A stretch of 64,000 nucleotides of DNA, from positions 62,001 through 126,000 of the forward strand of contig NZ_JAGDYT010000004.1 of the NCBI RefSeq assembly GCF_049116555.1, given 5' to 3'. Both the position numbers and the translations under genes were made by a program. The notes beneath the pieces are model-generated. The model was not told the DNA's origin and searched no databases. It was given only the letters and a program-made list of their open reading frames with translations. Within the stretch, counting starts at the first letter, position 1. Each line of letters begins with the position of its first letter. The DNA is from Maricaulis maris_C. GTDB lineage: Bacteria > Pseudomonadota > Alphaproteobacteria > Caulobacterales > Maricaulaceae. This document shows positions 33,177 to 41,672 of the stretch, piece after piece.

Positions 33177-34988
33177 ATGCGCGACGACAATCCGACACAA
33201 TCCGGCGGCTCATCTCCACTCCTGGGGGTGAGCCGTTCGCTATCCGGCAAGCGCTGGAGACTGCGCGAGGCGGATGAGGGCGAGATTGTCACCATAGCCC
33301 GTCAGCAGGGCGTGCCCGATGCGCTCGCGCGGGTCATGGCGGCCAGGGGTATTACCGCGCAAGGCGCAGCGGGCTATCTCACGCCGCGCTTGCGTGACAG
33401 CTTTCCCGACCCCGCCGATTTCGCGGATATGGACAAGGCTGCCCGTCTCGTGTGGGAGGCGATCGAGACGGAACGGCCGATGGCGATTTTCGCCGATTAC
33501 GATGTCGACGGTGCGACCTCGGCCGCGCAACTCATCCGATATTTCAGGCATTTCGACCAGGATGCGGACATTTACGTGCCGGACCGTGTGGAGGAGGGGT
33601 ATGGCCCGTCGGGCGAGGCTTTCGAAACGCTGAAAGCGCGCGGGGCGGAGCTCGTCATTACCGTGGATTGCGGCGCGGCCGCCCACGCGGCCCTGGAGCA
33701 TGCTGCGACCATCGATCTCGACGTCATCGTCATCGACCACCATTTGATGGATGCGGAAATGCCGCCCGCCGCCGCCCTGGTCAATCCCAACCGGGCCGAC
33801 GACAAATCCGGTTGCGGTCATCTCGCTGCGGCCGGGGTAACTTTTGTATTTCTCGCCGCACTCAATCGCGAAGGCCGTCGACGTGGGGCCATCACGCCTG
33901 ACAATGAGCCCAATCTGCTCGACTGGATCGATCTGGCCGCCCTCGGCACGATATGTGATGTCGTGCCGCTCACCGGCATCAATCGTGCGATCACCGCCCA
34001 GGGCCTGAAGGCGATGACCGGCTGGCGTAATCTCGGTCTGCGAAGTCTGGCCGAAAAGTCGGGCGTGGAAGGTGAGGCGACGACCTATCATGCCGGCTTC
34101 CTGATCGGGCCGCGTATCAATGCCGGTGGCCGGGTCGGCAAATCGGATCTCGGCGCTACCTTGCTGACCACCGAGGATGAGGCTGTGGCCCGGCGCATTT
34201 CCGATCAACTCGACCGGCTCAACGCCGAGCGTCGCGCCATCGAGGCGGAGGTGTTGGACGCTGCAAGCGCCCAGCTTGAAGCTCAGGCATCGGACCGGGC
34301 CATTCTGATTGCTGCCGGCGAGGGCTGGCACCCCGGCGTGATCGGGGTTGTGGCCGGCCGGCTCAAGGAACGTTTCGACAAGCCCGTCATCGTTATCGGG
34401 ATTGATCGCGAAGCGACACCCCCCGTCGGCAAGGGGTCCGGTCGCTCCGTACCCGGTGTAAATCTCGGCGGTGCAATCGCCGCGGCCCGCGAGGCCGGCC
34501 TGCTGCTCTCCGGTGGCGGTCACGCCATGGCCGGGGGGCTCAGCGTCGATCCGGACCGCATAACAGAGCTCGTCGCCGATCTTGACATGCGTCTGGCACC
34601 TGAACTCGCAGCCGCAGCCGATGCCATGGCGCTGAAGGCCGATGGTGTCTTGTCGGCCTCCGGGTTCACGCTCGAGCTCGCGCGCATGCTGGAACAGGCT
34701 GGTCCTTACGGGCAGGGCAATGCGGAACCGCGCTTTGTCCTGCCAAGGATGCGGGTCAGCTTTGCCAAGCGAGTGGGCACGGATCATGTCCGTTTCACGC
34801 TCAGTGATAGCGACAGCCGTCGGGTCGACGGCATTTGCTTTCGCTGTGCCGATACGCCAATTGGCGAGGCCCTGCTGGCTGCGGGCCCGGACTTGTTCCA
34901 CGCTTTGGGTCGCCTTAAGCTGGACAGCTGGCAAGGCCGGGAACGCGTGCAGCTCCACTTGGAAGACCTCGCAACTGCAGCGGAATGA
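33177..34988 (+). CDS. recJ: Single-stranded-DNA-specific exonuclease RecJ
   Basis: 5'-3' exonuclease on single-stranded DNA, used in recombination and mismatch repair. The 603-residue protein shows the DHH-family motifs: FADYDVDGATSAAQL near residue 108, VDCGAAAHAAL, VIVIDHHLMD near 185, and the DHHA1 motif LLLSGGGHAMAGGLSVD near 440 followed by an OB-fold tail (QLHLEDLA). Two starts are possible, GTG at 33174 and ATG at 33177; I list the ATG. A clear Shine-Dalgarno is lacking, and translation may be coupled to glpX. Confidence 0.95.
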   Translation: MRDDNPTQSGGSSPLLGVSRSLSGKRWRLREADEGEIVTIARQQGVPDALARVMAARGITAQGAAGYLTPRLRDSFPDPADFADMDKAARLVWEAIETERPMAIFADYDVDGATSAAQLIRYFRHFDQDADIYVPDRVEEGYGPSGEAFETLKARGAELVITVDCGAAAHAALEHAATIDLDVIVIDHHLMDAEMPPAAALVNPNRADDKSGCGHLAAAGVTFVFLAALNREGRRRGAITPDNEPNLLDWIDLAALGTICDVVPLTGINRAITAQGLKAMTGWRNLGLRSLAEKSGVEGEATTYHAGFLIGPRINAGGRVGKSDLGATLLTTEDEAVARRISDQLDRLNAERRAIEAEVLDAASAQLEAQASDRAILIAAGEGWHPGVIGVVAGRLKERFDKPVIVIGIDREATPPVGKGSGRSVPGVNLGGAIAAAREAGLLLSGGGHAMAGGLSVDPDRITELVADLDMRLAPELAAAADAMALKADGVLSASGFTLELARMLEQAGPYGQGNAEPRFVLPRMRVSFAKRVGTDHVRFTLSDSDSRRVDGICFRCADTPIGEALLAAGPDLFHALGRLKLDSWQGRERVQLHLEDLATAAE

Positions 34989-35055
34989 TTTTTTGCAGAA
35001 ATCCCGCTTGCAAGGATGCTCAGGCTTTTCTATACGACGGCCCTCACATCGCTGC

Positions 35056-35130
35056 GGTCCCTTCGTCTATCGGTTAGGACGCCAGGTTTTCAACCTGGAA
35101 AGAGGGGTTCGATTCCCCTAGGGACTGCCA
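35056..35130 (+). tRNA. tRNA-Glu (TTC anticodon)
   Basis: A 75-base gene with encoded CCA. Acceptor arms GGTCCCT and AGGGACT pair (one G-T), the anticodon stem CCAGG/CCTGG encloses TTTTCAA (anticodon TTC), and the T arm has GGTTCGATTCC. Confidence 0.96.
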
Positions 35131-35264
35131 CGATGTCCTCCCCTTACAGATGATGATGCGAGATCAGCCGGTCGCCATGCCCATTGCGCGGGCAGTCAGG
35201 GTTTGCCTCTGCGCGGGGCGCGGGCTATAGGCCCACACCGAAACCGAAAGCGGAGCGTACGGGC

Positions 35265-35774
35265 ATGGCCCATCTGTCGACCAAATCCTATGGCAATGAG
35301 CGCGGTCTTTCCTGTTGCTCTCGGCAGTGGGCTGCGGACAGCCATTGCGCGCTCCTTCACGGTTATTCCTTCGGCTTCAACTTCGTGTTCGCCGCGGAAC
35401 AGCTCGACAAGCGGGGCTGGGTGCTGGATTTCGGCAAGGGCGGTTTCGGACCGATCAAGGAGTGGCTGCATGACATGTTCGACCACTCACTGCTGGTTGC
35501 GCTTGATGATCCCGAGCGGCCGATGCTTGAAGCGCTCGGCGAGCGCGGCCTGGCCAAGATACGTCTTGTCGAGGGTACGAGCTGTGAGCGTATGGCCGAG
35601 CTGGCCTTTCACAAGGCGTCTGAGATCGTGGCCACGGCGACGGGTGGCCGCTGCTGGGTCGAGTCGGTGGAATGTTCCGAGCATGCCTCGAATTCAGCGA
35701 TCTATCGCTCCGCTGCAGCGGTTGAGCGTTTCGCCCAGACCGAGCGTTTGCAGGCCTCGCTGACCGAAGATTGA
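35265..35774 (+). CDS. 6-pyruvoyl-tetrahydropterin synthase/QueD family protein, variant zinc site
   Basis: A 169-residue member of the PTPS/6-carboxytetrahydropterin synthase superfamily, whose usual members act in queuosine (QueD) or pterin synthesis. The fold is evident from 'DSHCALLHGYSFGFNFVFAAE', 'WVLDFGKGGFGPIKEWLHDMFDHSLLV' and the 'VESVECSEHASNSAIY' end. The canonical zinc motif HGH reads HGY here (His32, Gly33, Tyr34), and the N-terminal CCSRQWAADSHC is unlike the usual FSAAH. This looks like a separate alphaproteobacterial sub-family, so the QueD reaction should not be assumed. The ATG at 35265 begins the conserved MAHLSTKSYGNERG. No other queuosine gene is nearby. Confidence 0.85.
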   Translation: MAHLSTKSYGNERGLSCCSRQWAADSHCALLHGYSFGFNFVFAAEQLDKRGWVLDFGKGGFGPIKEWLHDMFDHSLLVALDDPERPMLEALGERGLAKIRLVEGTSCERMAELAFHKASEIVATATGGRCWVESVECSEHASNSAIYRSAAAVERFAQTERLQASLTED

Positions 35775-36106
35775 GACTCAGCGGTTATCCGGCTCAATGC
35801 TCCAAATAAATTGACGTGTTTTGATGTGTTCACGGAGCAAATGCGAGTGCATGGCCGGATGTAGGTGCATAAAAAATTCGCCTGATACGGGAAAAATGCA
35901 CATTACCGAACTGTCATTGAAAGCGCATCAAGTAGCGTGGAGAAATCTCCAAAACCACAAGATATAGTAGTTGAAGGGGTGCGAATGGCTCGCACTATCA
36001 ATATTTAGCTCGGCGCCAATATGCCCCAGAGCCGAATTCACCTTCTCTTAACCTATCAATTTGTGTAACAATCTTTCGCTCGAGGGTTGTTTAAGCGAGT
36101 GACATT
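35775..36106. other. 332-base leader region of the cold shock gene
   Basis: No coding frame is supported. The stretch is AT-rich compared with its surroundings, in keeping with a promoter and long 5' leader for the downstream cold shock gene. A 6-bp hairpin GTGCGA/TCGCAC with a 5-base loop sits at 35979-35995, and a TATAGT at 35963-35968 could be a -10 element, though no -35 is evident. Confidence 0.5.
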
Positions 36107-36631
36107 ATGGTTTTGGCTCACGAAGTGTTTGAAGACACGGAGATGCTTGAGCTCGAAGGCCGGGTAAAGTGGTACGATCCGGCTCGGGGCTACGGGTTTA
36201 TCGATGCAAGTGACGGGCAGGGGGACATCCTGCTTCATGCGAGCTGCCTCAGGCGGTTCGGGCAAGGTCCGGCGCTTCCCAACGCGAAAGTGCTTTGCAA
36301 GGCGGTCCAGGGCGACAAGGGCCGACAGGCGGTCGAATTGGTTGAGATGGTCGGCGGCGATGCCGAAGCCGAGACGCGACCACGGCGTTTCCATCCTTAT
36401 GCCGTTACAAACGCGCCTTTCAGCGAGGCCGTGGTGAAATGGTTCGACGCGCTGCGTGGATACGGTTTTGTCACCTGCGACGAGGTCGAGGGTGACGTCT
36501 TCCTGCACGCAGCCACTCTGCGGCGCGCGGGGCTGGAAGACATCCAGCCCGGTGATCGCCTCGAGGTTCGCTGTGTCGAGGGCCCCAAGGGCGCGCTGGC
36601 CGCGGAGATCAAGGCTGCCGGCGCGGCCTGA
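36107..36631 (+). CDS. Cold shock protein with two cold shock domains
   Basis: A 174-residue protein with two complete cold shock domains joined by a ~25-residue linker. Domain 1 (about 15-82) has GRVKWYDPARGYGFID and ILLHASCLR; domain 2 (about 107-170) has AVVKWFDALRGYGFVTC and VFLHAATLR. These are the RNP1/RNP2 nucleic-acid-binding motifs. The two-domain form is typical of Caulobacter relatives and is expected to act as an RNA chaperone. Both domains have diverged at the position of the FGFI Phe (YGFI, YGFV). The ATG at 36107 has GAGTGA upstream; an internal ATG at 36143 is also possible. Confidence 0.93.
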   Translation: MVLAHEVFEDTEMLELEGRVKWYDPARGYGFIDASDGQGDILLHASCLRRFGQGPALPNAKVLCKAVQGDKGRQAVELVEMVGGDAEAETRPRRFHPYAVTNAPFSEAVVKWFDALRGYGFVTCDEVEGDVFLHAATLRRAGLEDIQPGDRLEVRCVEGPKGALAAEIKAAGAA

Positions 36632-36719
36632 GTATCAGGGGCGGGTGACCTGCGTCGCCCGCCGCCTTCCCTTGCGTTTGACCGTTGCGCGCCTACGGGT
36701 GCGCGGTTAGCTTGCGGCC

Positions 36720-37289
36720 ATGCGAACCCTGATCCTTTCCAGCCTTCTGGCTCTTGGTCTGGCCGGCGCCGTTTCGGCCCAGCCCGGCACTCCTCAACCT
36801 GCTCTTGACCCGACTGCGCAGGATGCGCCGATCATATTCGGTGGTCCCGATGTCGTCCGGATCGACACGGCGAGCGGTGACAGTCATGTCATCATGGCGG
36901 AAATCGCGACGACGCTTGACCAAAAGCAGCGCGGGCTGATGTGGCGCGAGAGCATCGAGCCGGGCACGGGCATGTTGTTTGAGTACGCGCCGCCGGAGTC
37001 AGCCTCCATGTGGATGCGGAACACGCTGGTGGATCTGGATATTGTTTTCATCGATCCGGAGGGCAGGATTGTGAAGATCATTGCCTACGCCCAGGCCGAA
37101 TCGCTGCGCAGTCTTGCTGCGGAAGCCAGTGTTTCTGGGGTCTTGGAGCTGGGCGCGGGGCAGGCGATCGAGCTGGGACTGCGTCCGGGTGACAGTGTTC
37201 ATCACGCCATTTTCGGTAATGATGGCGAGCCGGCAGCGGTCTTGGACGACGACAATGCTGCAGAGGAAAGCCCTGTCGAGGCGCAGTAG
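36720..37289 (+). CDS. Secreted DUF192 family protein
   Basis: A 189-residue exported protein: signal peptide MRTLILSSLLALGLAGAVSA, then a short linker and the DUF192 barrel at about 58-160, seen by 'MAEIATTLDQKQRGLMWRESIEPGTGMLFEY', the hallmark MWMRNTLVDLDIVFIDPEGRIV and 'VLELGAGQAIELGLRPGDSV'. The Asp/Glu-rich tail is variable. The function of the family is unknown. It stands alone 88 bases after the cold shock gene, with a tRNA-Pro following. Confidence 0.93.
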   Translation: MRTLILSSLLALGLAGAVSAQPGTPQPALDPTAQDAPIIFGGPDVVRIDTASGDSHVIMAEIATTLDQKQRGLMWRESIEPGTGMLFEYAPPESASMWMRNTLVDLDIVFIDPEGRIVKIIAYAQAESLRSLAAEASVSGVLELGAGQAIELGLRPGDSVHHAIFGNDGEPAAVLDDDNAAEESPVEAQ

Positions 37290-37330
37290 GCTTGCCTTAA
37301 TCGGAACTCGCTTACATAAGGACACTCAGT

Positions 37331-37407
37331 CGGGGCGTGGCGCAGTCTGGTAGCGCATTCGCTTTGGGAGCGAAGGGTCGCAAGTTCGAATCTTGCCGCC
37401 CCGACCA
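37331..37407 (+). tRNA. tRNA-Pro (TGG anticodon)
   Basis: A 77-base gene with encoded CCA. Acceptor CGGGGCG/CGCCCCG, anticodon stem TTCGC/GCGAA around TTTGGGA (anticodon TGG), T arm GCAAG-TTCGAAT-CTTGC. It is the second proline isoacceptor in the window. Confidence 0.96.
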
Positions 37408-37466
37408 TTTGCCGGGCCTTCGCAGGGTCCCGCCCGGCAATGTCGTGATATGATTGGGAGAGACGC

Positions 37467-37772
37467 ATGTTCGCAAAGATCTATCGTCCCGCACGCAATG
37501 CGATGCAATCCGGTCGCGGCAAGACCAAAAGATGGGTGCTCGAATTCTCGCCTGAGATGGCCAAGCGCCCCGACCCTCTGATGGGCTGGACCTCGTCCTC
37601 GGACATGCGCGGCCAGATCAAGCTGACTTTTGACAGCCAGGAAGATGCCGTGGCCTATGCCAAGCGTCAGGGTATCCCCTTCCAGGTCGTCGAGCCGCAC
37701 GAACCGAAGCGGTACGCGAAATCCTATGCCGATAATTTCTCGGCCGATCGCAAACAGCCCTGGTCGCACTAG
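37467..37772 (+). CDS. NADH dehydrogenase accessory subunit (NDUFS4-like)
   Basis: A 101-residue protein of the ETC complex I subunit family, homologous to the mitochondrial 18-kDa NDUFS4 subunit that stabilises the NADH-binding arm. The pattern is clear: AKIYRPARNAMQSGRGKTKRWVLEF, DPLMGWTSSSDMRGQIKLTFDSQEDAVAYAKRQGIPFQVVEP and the tail YADNFSADRKQPWSH. GGGAGAGACGC precedes the ATG. It sits between two tRNA genes, a typical alphaproteobacterial site for this gene. Confidence 0.94.
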   Translation: MFAKIYRPARNAMQSGRGKTKRWVLEFSPEMAKRPDPLMGWTSSSDMRGQIKLTFDSQEDAVAYAKRQGIPFQVVEPHEPKRYAKSYADNFSADRKQPWSH

Positions 37773-37794
37773 GCGCCTCGCCTGACAGTTTTCA

Positions 37795-37871
37795 GCTTCC
37801 GTAGCTCAACCGGATAGAGCGCCCGCCTTCTAAGCGGATGGTTGCAGGTTCGAGTCCTGCCGGAAGCGCCA
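37795..37871 (+). tRNA. tRNA-Arg (TCT anticodon)
   Basis: A 77-base gene with encoded CCA. Acceptor GCTTCCG/CGGAAGC, D arm GCTC/GAGC, anticodon loop CTTCTAA (anticodon TCT), T arm GCAGG-TTCGAGT-CCTGC. The anticodon stem CCCGC/GCGGA has a C-A mismatch at its outer pair. Reads the rare AGA codon. Confidence 0.93.
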
Positions 37872-37932
37872 GCTTTCCAGCGCACGACAACTCACGCCGC
37901 GGCCCCGTCCTGAGCGGGCGGGCTCGTCCGGG

Positions 37933-39090
37933 TCAGCGTGTGGCCGCGACAGCTGCGAAACCGCGCTCCAGATCGGCGATCAGGTCTTCGGGAGCCTCGA
38001 GGCCGATGGAGAGACGAAGCAAGGCGCCGTCATGCCTGTGGTCGGTCTTCGAGCGCTTCAATTGAGGATCGCAGTGGATGGCGAGGCTTTCATAGCCGCC
38101 CCAGGAAAAGCCCATGCCGAAGACTTCCAGCGCGTCCAGAAAGCGCTCCGACATCGCCACATCCCAGCCCGGGGCCTCAAAGGCAAATAGACCGCAGGCA
38201 CCGGTGAAATCGCGCGAGAAAATGGCATGGTCCGGATGATCCGGGCGGGCCGGGTGTCGAATGGGCCCGACCTCTGGCCGGGTGGCGAGCCAATCGGCGA
38301 TGGCCAGGCTGCTGGCAGCGCTGCGCTCCATGCGGACCGCCATCGAACGCAGACCGCGCAAGGCGAGATAGGCATCGTCCGGCCCGGTGTGGAAACCGAA
38401 GGCGCGCTCGGTGGTTTGCAGTCTCTGGAACAAGGTCTCGTCGCGCGCGACGACAGCGCCCATGAGAAGATCGGAATGCCCGCCCACATATTTGGTCAGG
38501 GCCTGGACCGCGTAATCGACGCCAAGCTGAAGCGGTTTGAAAGTCAGGCCGGCGCTCCAGGTATCGTCGATGATCGTGGTGACACCCTTGTCCCGGGCGA
38601 CTTTCGCGATCGCCGGCACGTCCTGCATTTCCATCGTCAGGGAGCCCGGGCTTTCCAGCAGGATGGCCTGGGTTTTGTCGGTGATAAGGTCACCGATCTC
38701 GGCGCCCATGCGCGGCGCGAAGAAACGAGTTGAGATTCCATAGCGCGACAACTGGGTCAGCAGGAAATTGCGGACAGGCCCGTAGATACAGTCGGCGGCC
38801 AGGACTTCTCCGCCAGCCTCGGTCGCGGCAAGGATGGACAGCGTATTGGCCATCAGCCCGGACGAGGTGAGGGCAGCGCCCGCTCCCCCCTGCAATTGGG
38901 TGAGCGCCGTGCGCAAGGCGTCATGCGTCTCCAGACCGACCCGGCCATAATGCTTGCGACCTGGCGGGAAGTCGTAGAGAGCGGCGGCCGACGGCGCCAA
39001 CATCGTCGATCCCCGCGCGACGGAAGGATTGACCTGTCCGCGCTCATCATGCGGTCGGCCCAGGCGGGTGAGGCGGGTATCGTCTTTCAT
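37933..39090 (-). CDS. metC: Cystathionine beta-lyase
   Basis: PLP enzyme of the Cys/Met metabolism family that cleaves cystathionine to homocysteine. The 385 residues show PPGRKHYGRVGLETHDAL near the N-terminus, ESPGSLTMEMQDVPAIAKVA, the cofactor Asp in TIIDDTWSAG, and the PLP lysine in AVQALTKYVGGHSDLLMG near residue 202. The 'ESPGSLTMEMQD' and 'WGGYESLA' blocks are of the MetC rather than cystathionine gamma-synthase type. The ATG at 39090 overlaps the sseA stop by 4 bases. Last gene of the cysK-sseA-metC operon. Confidence 0.95.
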   Translation of the reverse strand: MKDDTRLTRLGRPHDERGQVNPSVARGSTMLAPSAAALYDFPPGRKHYGRVGLETHDALRTALTQLQGGAGAALTSSGLMANTLSILAATEAGGEVLAADCIYGPVRNFLLTQLSRYGISTRFFAPRMGAEIGDLITDKTQAILLESPGSLTMEMQDVPAIAKVARDKGVTTIIDDTWSAGLTFKPLQLGVDYAVQALTKYVGGHSDLLMGAVVARDETLFQRLQTTERAFGFHTGPDDAYLALRGLRSMAVRMERSAASSLAIADWLATRPEVGPIRHPARPDHPDHAIFSRDFTGACGLFAFEAPGWDVAMSERFLDALEVFGMGFSWGGYESLAIHCDPQLKRSKTDHRHDGALLRLSIGLEAPEDLIADLERGFAAVAATR

Positions 39091-39917
39091 GGCGCGGCGC
39101 GTCCCGTTTCGATTTCGGTGTCGGGACAGCTGCCCCATTCGCTCCAGGATCCGTCATAGACGGCGGAATCGTATCCCAGACAATCCAGTGCCAGCGAAAC
39201 AATGCAAGCCGTGACCCCAGAGCCGCAGCTCGTGATAGCCGGCCGGTCCGGATCAAATCCGGCTCGGGTGAAGAGGGTTTCCTCGACCCGGAGCTTCCCC
39301 TCCGGCGTCAGCAAGGTCGTGTAGGGCAGGTTTCGCGCGCCAGGCATATGCCCACCTCGCATGTCCGGGCGCGGTTCGGGTATACGCGCCGCAAAACGGG
39401 CCTTGCCGCGGGAATCCAGGATCTGGCTCCGTCCGGATTCGACCGCCGCGATGACACTGTCCCGGTCCGCGAGGCGGTCTGGCATCAGGGCCGCCTCGAA
39501 ATCACCGTCCGTCCAGCTCGATGCTGGCCGGTCTGCGACCGGCCCCGACGCGGCTATCCAGGCCGGCAGGCCGCCGTCAAGAACGGCGACATTCTCATGT
39601 CCCATGACGCGGAACATCCACCAGACCCGGGCGGCGCTGAACAGGCCGAACCGGTCATAGACGATCAGCTTGCTGGCACCATTGATCCCCAGCTTGCGGG
39701 CGTGACGGGTAAACTCCGGGGCCGTCGGCAACATGTGCGGCAGCGGGTTGGCAGTGTCCTTGACGGTATCGATATCGAACGGACGAGCGCCGGGAATATA
39801 TCCATCTGCCCCATCCTGTGGCCCCGCTGGGAAGGTCCAGCTGCCATCCAGGAAGATTGTGTCGGGGTCGGACAGCCGCGAAATTGCCGCGCTGGCGTGG
39901 ATCAGGCTTTTGCACAT
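39087..39917 (-). CDS. sseA: 3-mercaptopyruvate sulfurtransferase
   Basis: Two-domain rhodanese-type enzyme that transfers sulfur from 3-mercaptopyruvate. The 276-residue chain has the N-terminal inactive rhodanese domain (FLDGSWTFPAGPQDG, HMLPTAPEFTRHARKLGI) and the C-terminal catalytic one with the active-site loop CGSGVTA, Cys at residue 231. That loop is the MST type rather than the thiosulfate type. It overlaps cysK by 1 base (TGATG) and metC by 4 bases, so the three are translationally coupled. Confidence 0.95.
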   Translation of the reverse strand: MCKSLIHASAAISRLSDPDTIFLDGSWTFPAGPQDGADGYIPGARPFDIDTVKDTANPLPHMLPTAPEFTRHARKLGINGASKLIVYDRFGLFSAARVWWMFRVMGHENVAVLDGGLPAWIAASGPVADRPASSWTDGDFEAALMPDRLADRDSVIAAVESGRSQILDSRGKARFAARIPEPRPDMRGGHMPGARNLPYTTLLTPEGKLRVEETLFTRAGFDPDRPAITSCGSGVTACIVSLALDCLGYDSAVYDGSWSEWGSCPDTEIETGRAAP

Positions 39918-40918
39918 CAGGCGAGCCAGGCCGGTACGGGCAGACCTTTTTCGCGCAGGAAATCCGGATTGTAGAGTTTGGATTGGTAGCGTGCGCCGTG
40001 ATCACAAAGAATCGTCACGATCGTATGGCCCGGCCCCAGATCGCGCGCCATGTGCATGGCGCCGGCGATATTGATCCCGGAAGATCCGCCCAGACACAGC
40101 CCTTCCTTCTGGGTCAGGTCGAAAATGATCGGCAGGGCCTCTTCATCCCGAATACGATAGGCGCGGTCGACCCGGATCCCCTCGAGATTGGCTGTCACCC
40201 GGCTCTGGCCGATTCCTTCCGTGATCGACGTGCCTTCAGCCTTGAGCTCGCCATCCTTGAAGAACCCGTAGAGGGCCGCGCCGCCCGGCTCGGCAATCCC
40301 AATTTGGACATTCTCCCGCTTGGCCTTCAGGCCCTGGGAAAGGCCGCCGAGCGTGCCTCCGGATCCAACGGCACAGATGAAGCCATCCAACTTGCCCTCG
40401 GTCTGGTCCCAGATTTCTTGCGCCGTTGTGGCAGCGTGGAAATCGCGATTGGCGGTATTGTCGAACTGGTTGGCCCAGATCGCACCATTGGGTTCGCTCT
40501 CATTCAGCTCGGCAGCCAGCGTGCCGGAATAGCGAGCATAATGATTGGGATTGGCGTAGGGCACAGCATCCACTTCGATCAACTCGGCCCCGAGCAATCG
40601 AATGGCATCCTTCTTCTCTTTGGACTGGGTGCGTGGAAAGACAATCACGACCCGATAGCCGAGGGCCGCTCCAACGAGGGCCAGACCGATCCCGGTATTG
40701 CCGGCCGTGCCTTCCACAATCGTGCCGCCAGGGCGCAGCGCACCACTGGCTTCCGCTGCGCGAACAATGCCCAGAGCTGCGCGATCCTTGATGGATCCGC
40801 CCGGATTGAGAAACTCCGCCTTGCCGAGGATTTCGCACCCCGTGGCGTTCGAGGCGGCGTTCAATCGTATCAGCGGGGTATGGCCGATCAGGTCTATAAC
40901 GCTGCGGGCAGGTTGCAC
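39917..40918 (-). CDS. cysK: Cysteine synthase A
   Basis: PLP enzyme that makes cysteine from O-acetylserine and sulfide. The conserved segments are SVIDLIGHTPLIRL near the N-terminus, NPGGSIKDRAALGIV with the PLP lysine, TAGNTGIGLALVGAALGY, and GSGGTLGGLSQGLK. I chose the GTG at 40918 (AAGGAG 8 bases upstream) for a 333-residue protein; the only ATG, at 41023, would overlap the whole divergent promoter and add a non-conserved 35 residues. First gene of the cysK-sseA-metC operon, divergent from a DUF6134 gene. Confidence 0.94.
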   Translation of the reverse strand: MQPARSVIDLIGHTPLIRLNAASNATGCEILGKAEFLNPGGSIKDRAALGIVRAAEASGALRPGGTIVEGTAGNTGIGLALVGAALGYRVVIVFPRTQSKEKKDAIRLLGAELIEVDAVPYANPNHYARYSGTLAAELNESEPNGAIWANQFDNTANRDFHAATTAQEIWDQTEGKLDGFICAVGSGGTLGGLSQGLKAKRENVQIGIAEPGGAALYGFFKDGELKAEGTSITEGIGQSRVTANLEGIRVDRAYRIRDEEALPIIFDLTQKEGLCLGGSSGINIAGAMHMARDLGPGHTIVTILCDHGARYQSKLYNPDFLREKGLPVPAWLA

Positions 40919-41025
40919 GGGCAAGTCTCCTTGGCTGGGGCTGACCAGTCTCAGTTGGTGTCGCGGATGGAAAAGAAAATGGCAAGGCCTGCAATCCGGA
41001 TCCTGCTTCAGCGCGTAGTTCAATC

Positions 41026-41670
41026 ATGACCCGCCATACTTCAATGCTTCAAGCCATCCCGCTCGCCCTCGCCATGGTCAACCTTGCGACGCCTGGCGCG
41101 CTTGCTGACACGCCGGATGACGTCACCTTTGATGTGTTCCGGAACGGTTCGCCCTTCGGTGAACACCGCGTTGAGTTCTCCGAGCGACCCGATGGACGGA
41201 TGGAAGTTGAGATCGATATCGGTCTGCGGGTCGGTTTCGGACCGGTGACCGTCTTTCGCTATGAGCATGAATCCGAGGAGGTCTGGGACGGAGGCGAGCT
41301 GGTCTCGCTGACGGCCTCGACGCTGAAGGATGGTGATCGCACTCGTTACGCGCTTTCTCGTGATGAAGAGGGGCGTTTGATCTCGCAGGACGGCTTGATC
41401 GAAGACCTGGTCCCCTCCAGTCACTGGTCAGGCTATATGGCGGGCCTGCCGGCTGTGCTCAACACCGAGACCGGCGAGCCAATGGACGTCACGATCGAGG
41501 ATCTGGGCATGGACCGGATCGAGACCGGGAGTGGTCTGATCGACGCCCGTCGCTACCGGATGACCGGCTCCGTCACGGTCGACCTTTGGTATGACGCAGA
41601 GGGCCGCTGGGTGGGCTGTGCCTTCTCTATCCGCGGCCAGAATATCGTCTACCGCCTTCGCGATAGCTGA
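41026..41670 (+). CDS. Secreted DUF6134 family protein
   Basis: A 214-residue exported protein: signal peptide ending near ALAD (residue 28), then a beta-rich domain 'DVTFDVFRNGSPFGEHRVEF', 'VFRYEHESEEVWDGGELVSLTASTLKDGD', 'VDLWYDAEGRWVGCAFSIRG', the pattern of DUF6134, found in many alphaproteobacteria. Function unknown; the fold recalls DUF3108-type lipocalin-like periplasmic proteins. It stands divergent from cysK and convergent with the photolyase gene, 2 bases from its stop. Confidence 0.85.
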   Translation: MTRHTSMLQAIPLALAMVNLATPGALADTPDDVTFDVFRNGSPFGEHRVEFSERPDGRMEVEIDIGLRVGFGPVTVFRYEHESEEVWDGGELVSLTASTLKDGDRTRYALSRDEEGRLISQDGLIEDLVPSSHWSGYMAGLPAVLNTETGEPMDVTIEDLGMDRIETGSGLIDARRYRMTGSVTVDLWYDAEGRWVGCAFSIRGQNIVYRLRDS

Positions 41671-41672
41671 GT

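Noticed and set aside
40919..41025. ATG start of cysK at 41023
   Set aside because: It would leave 2 bases to the divergent gene and add a non-conserved N-terminus; the GTG at 40918 has a good ribosome site.
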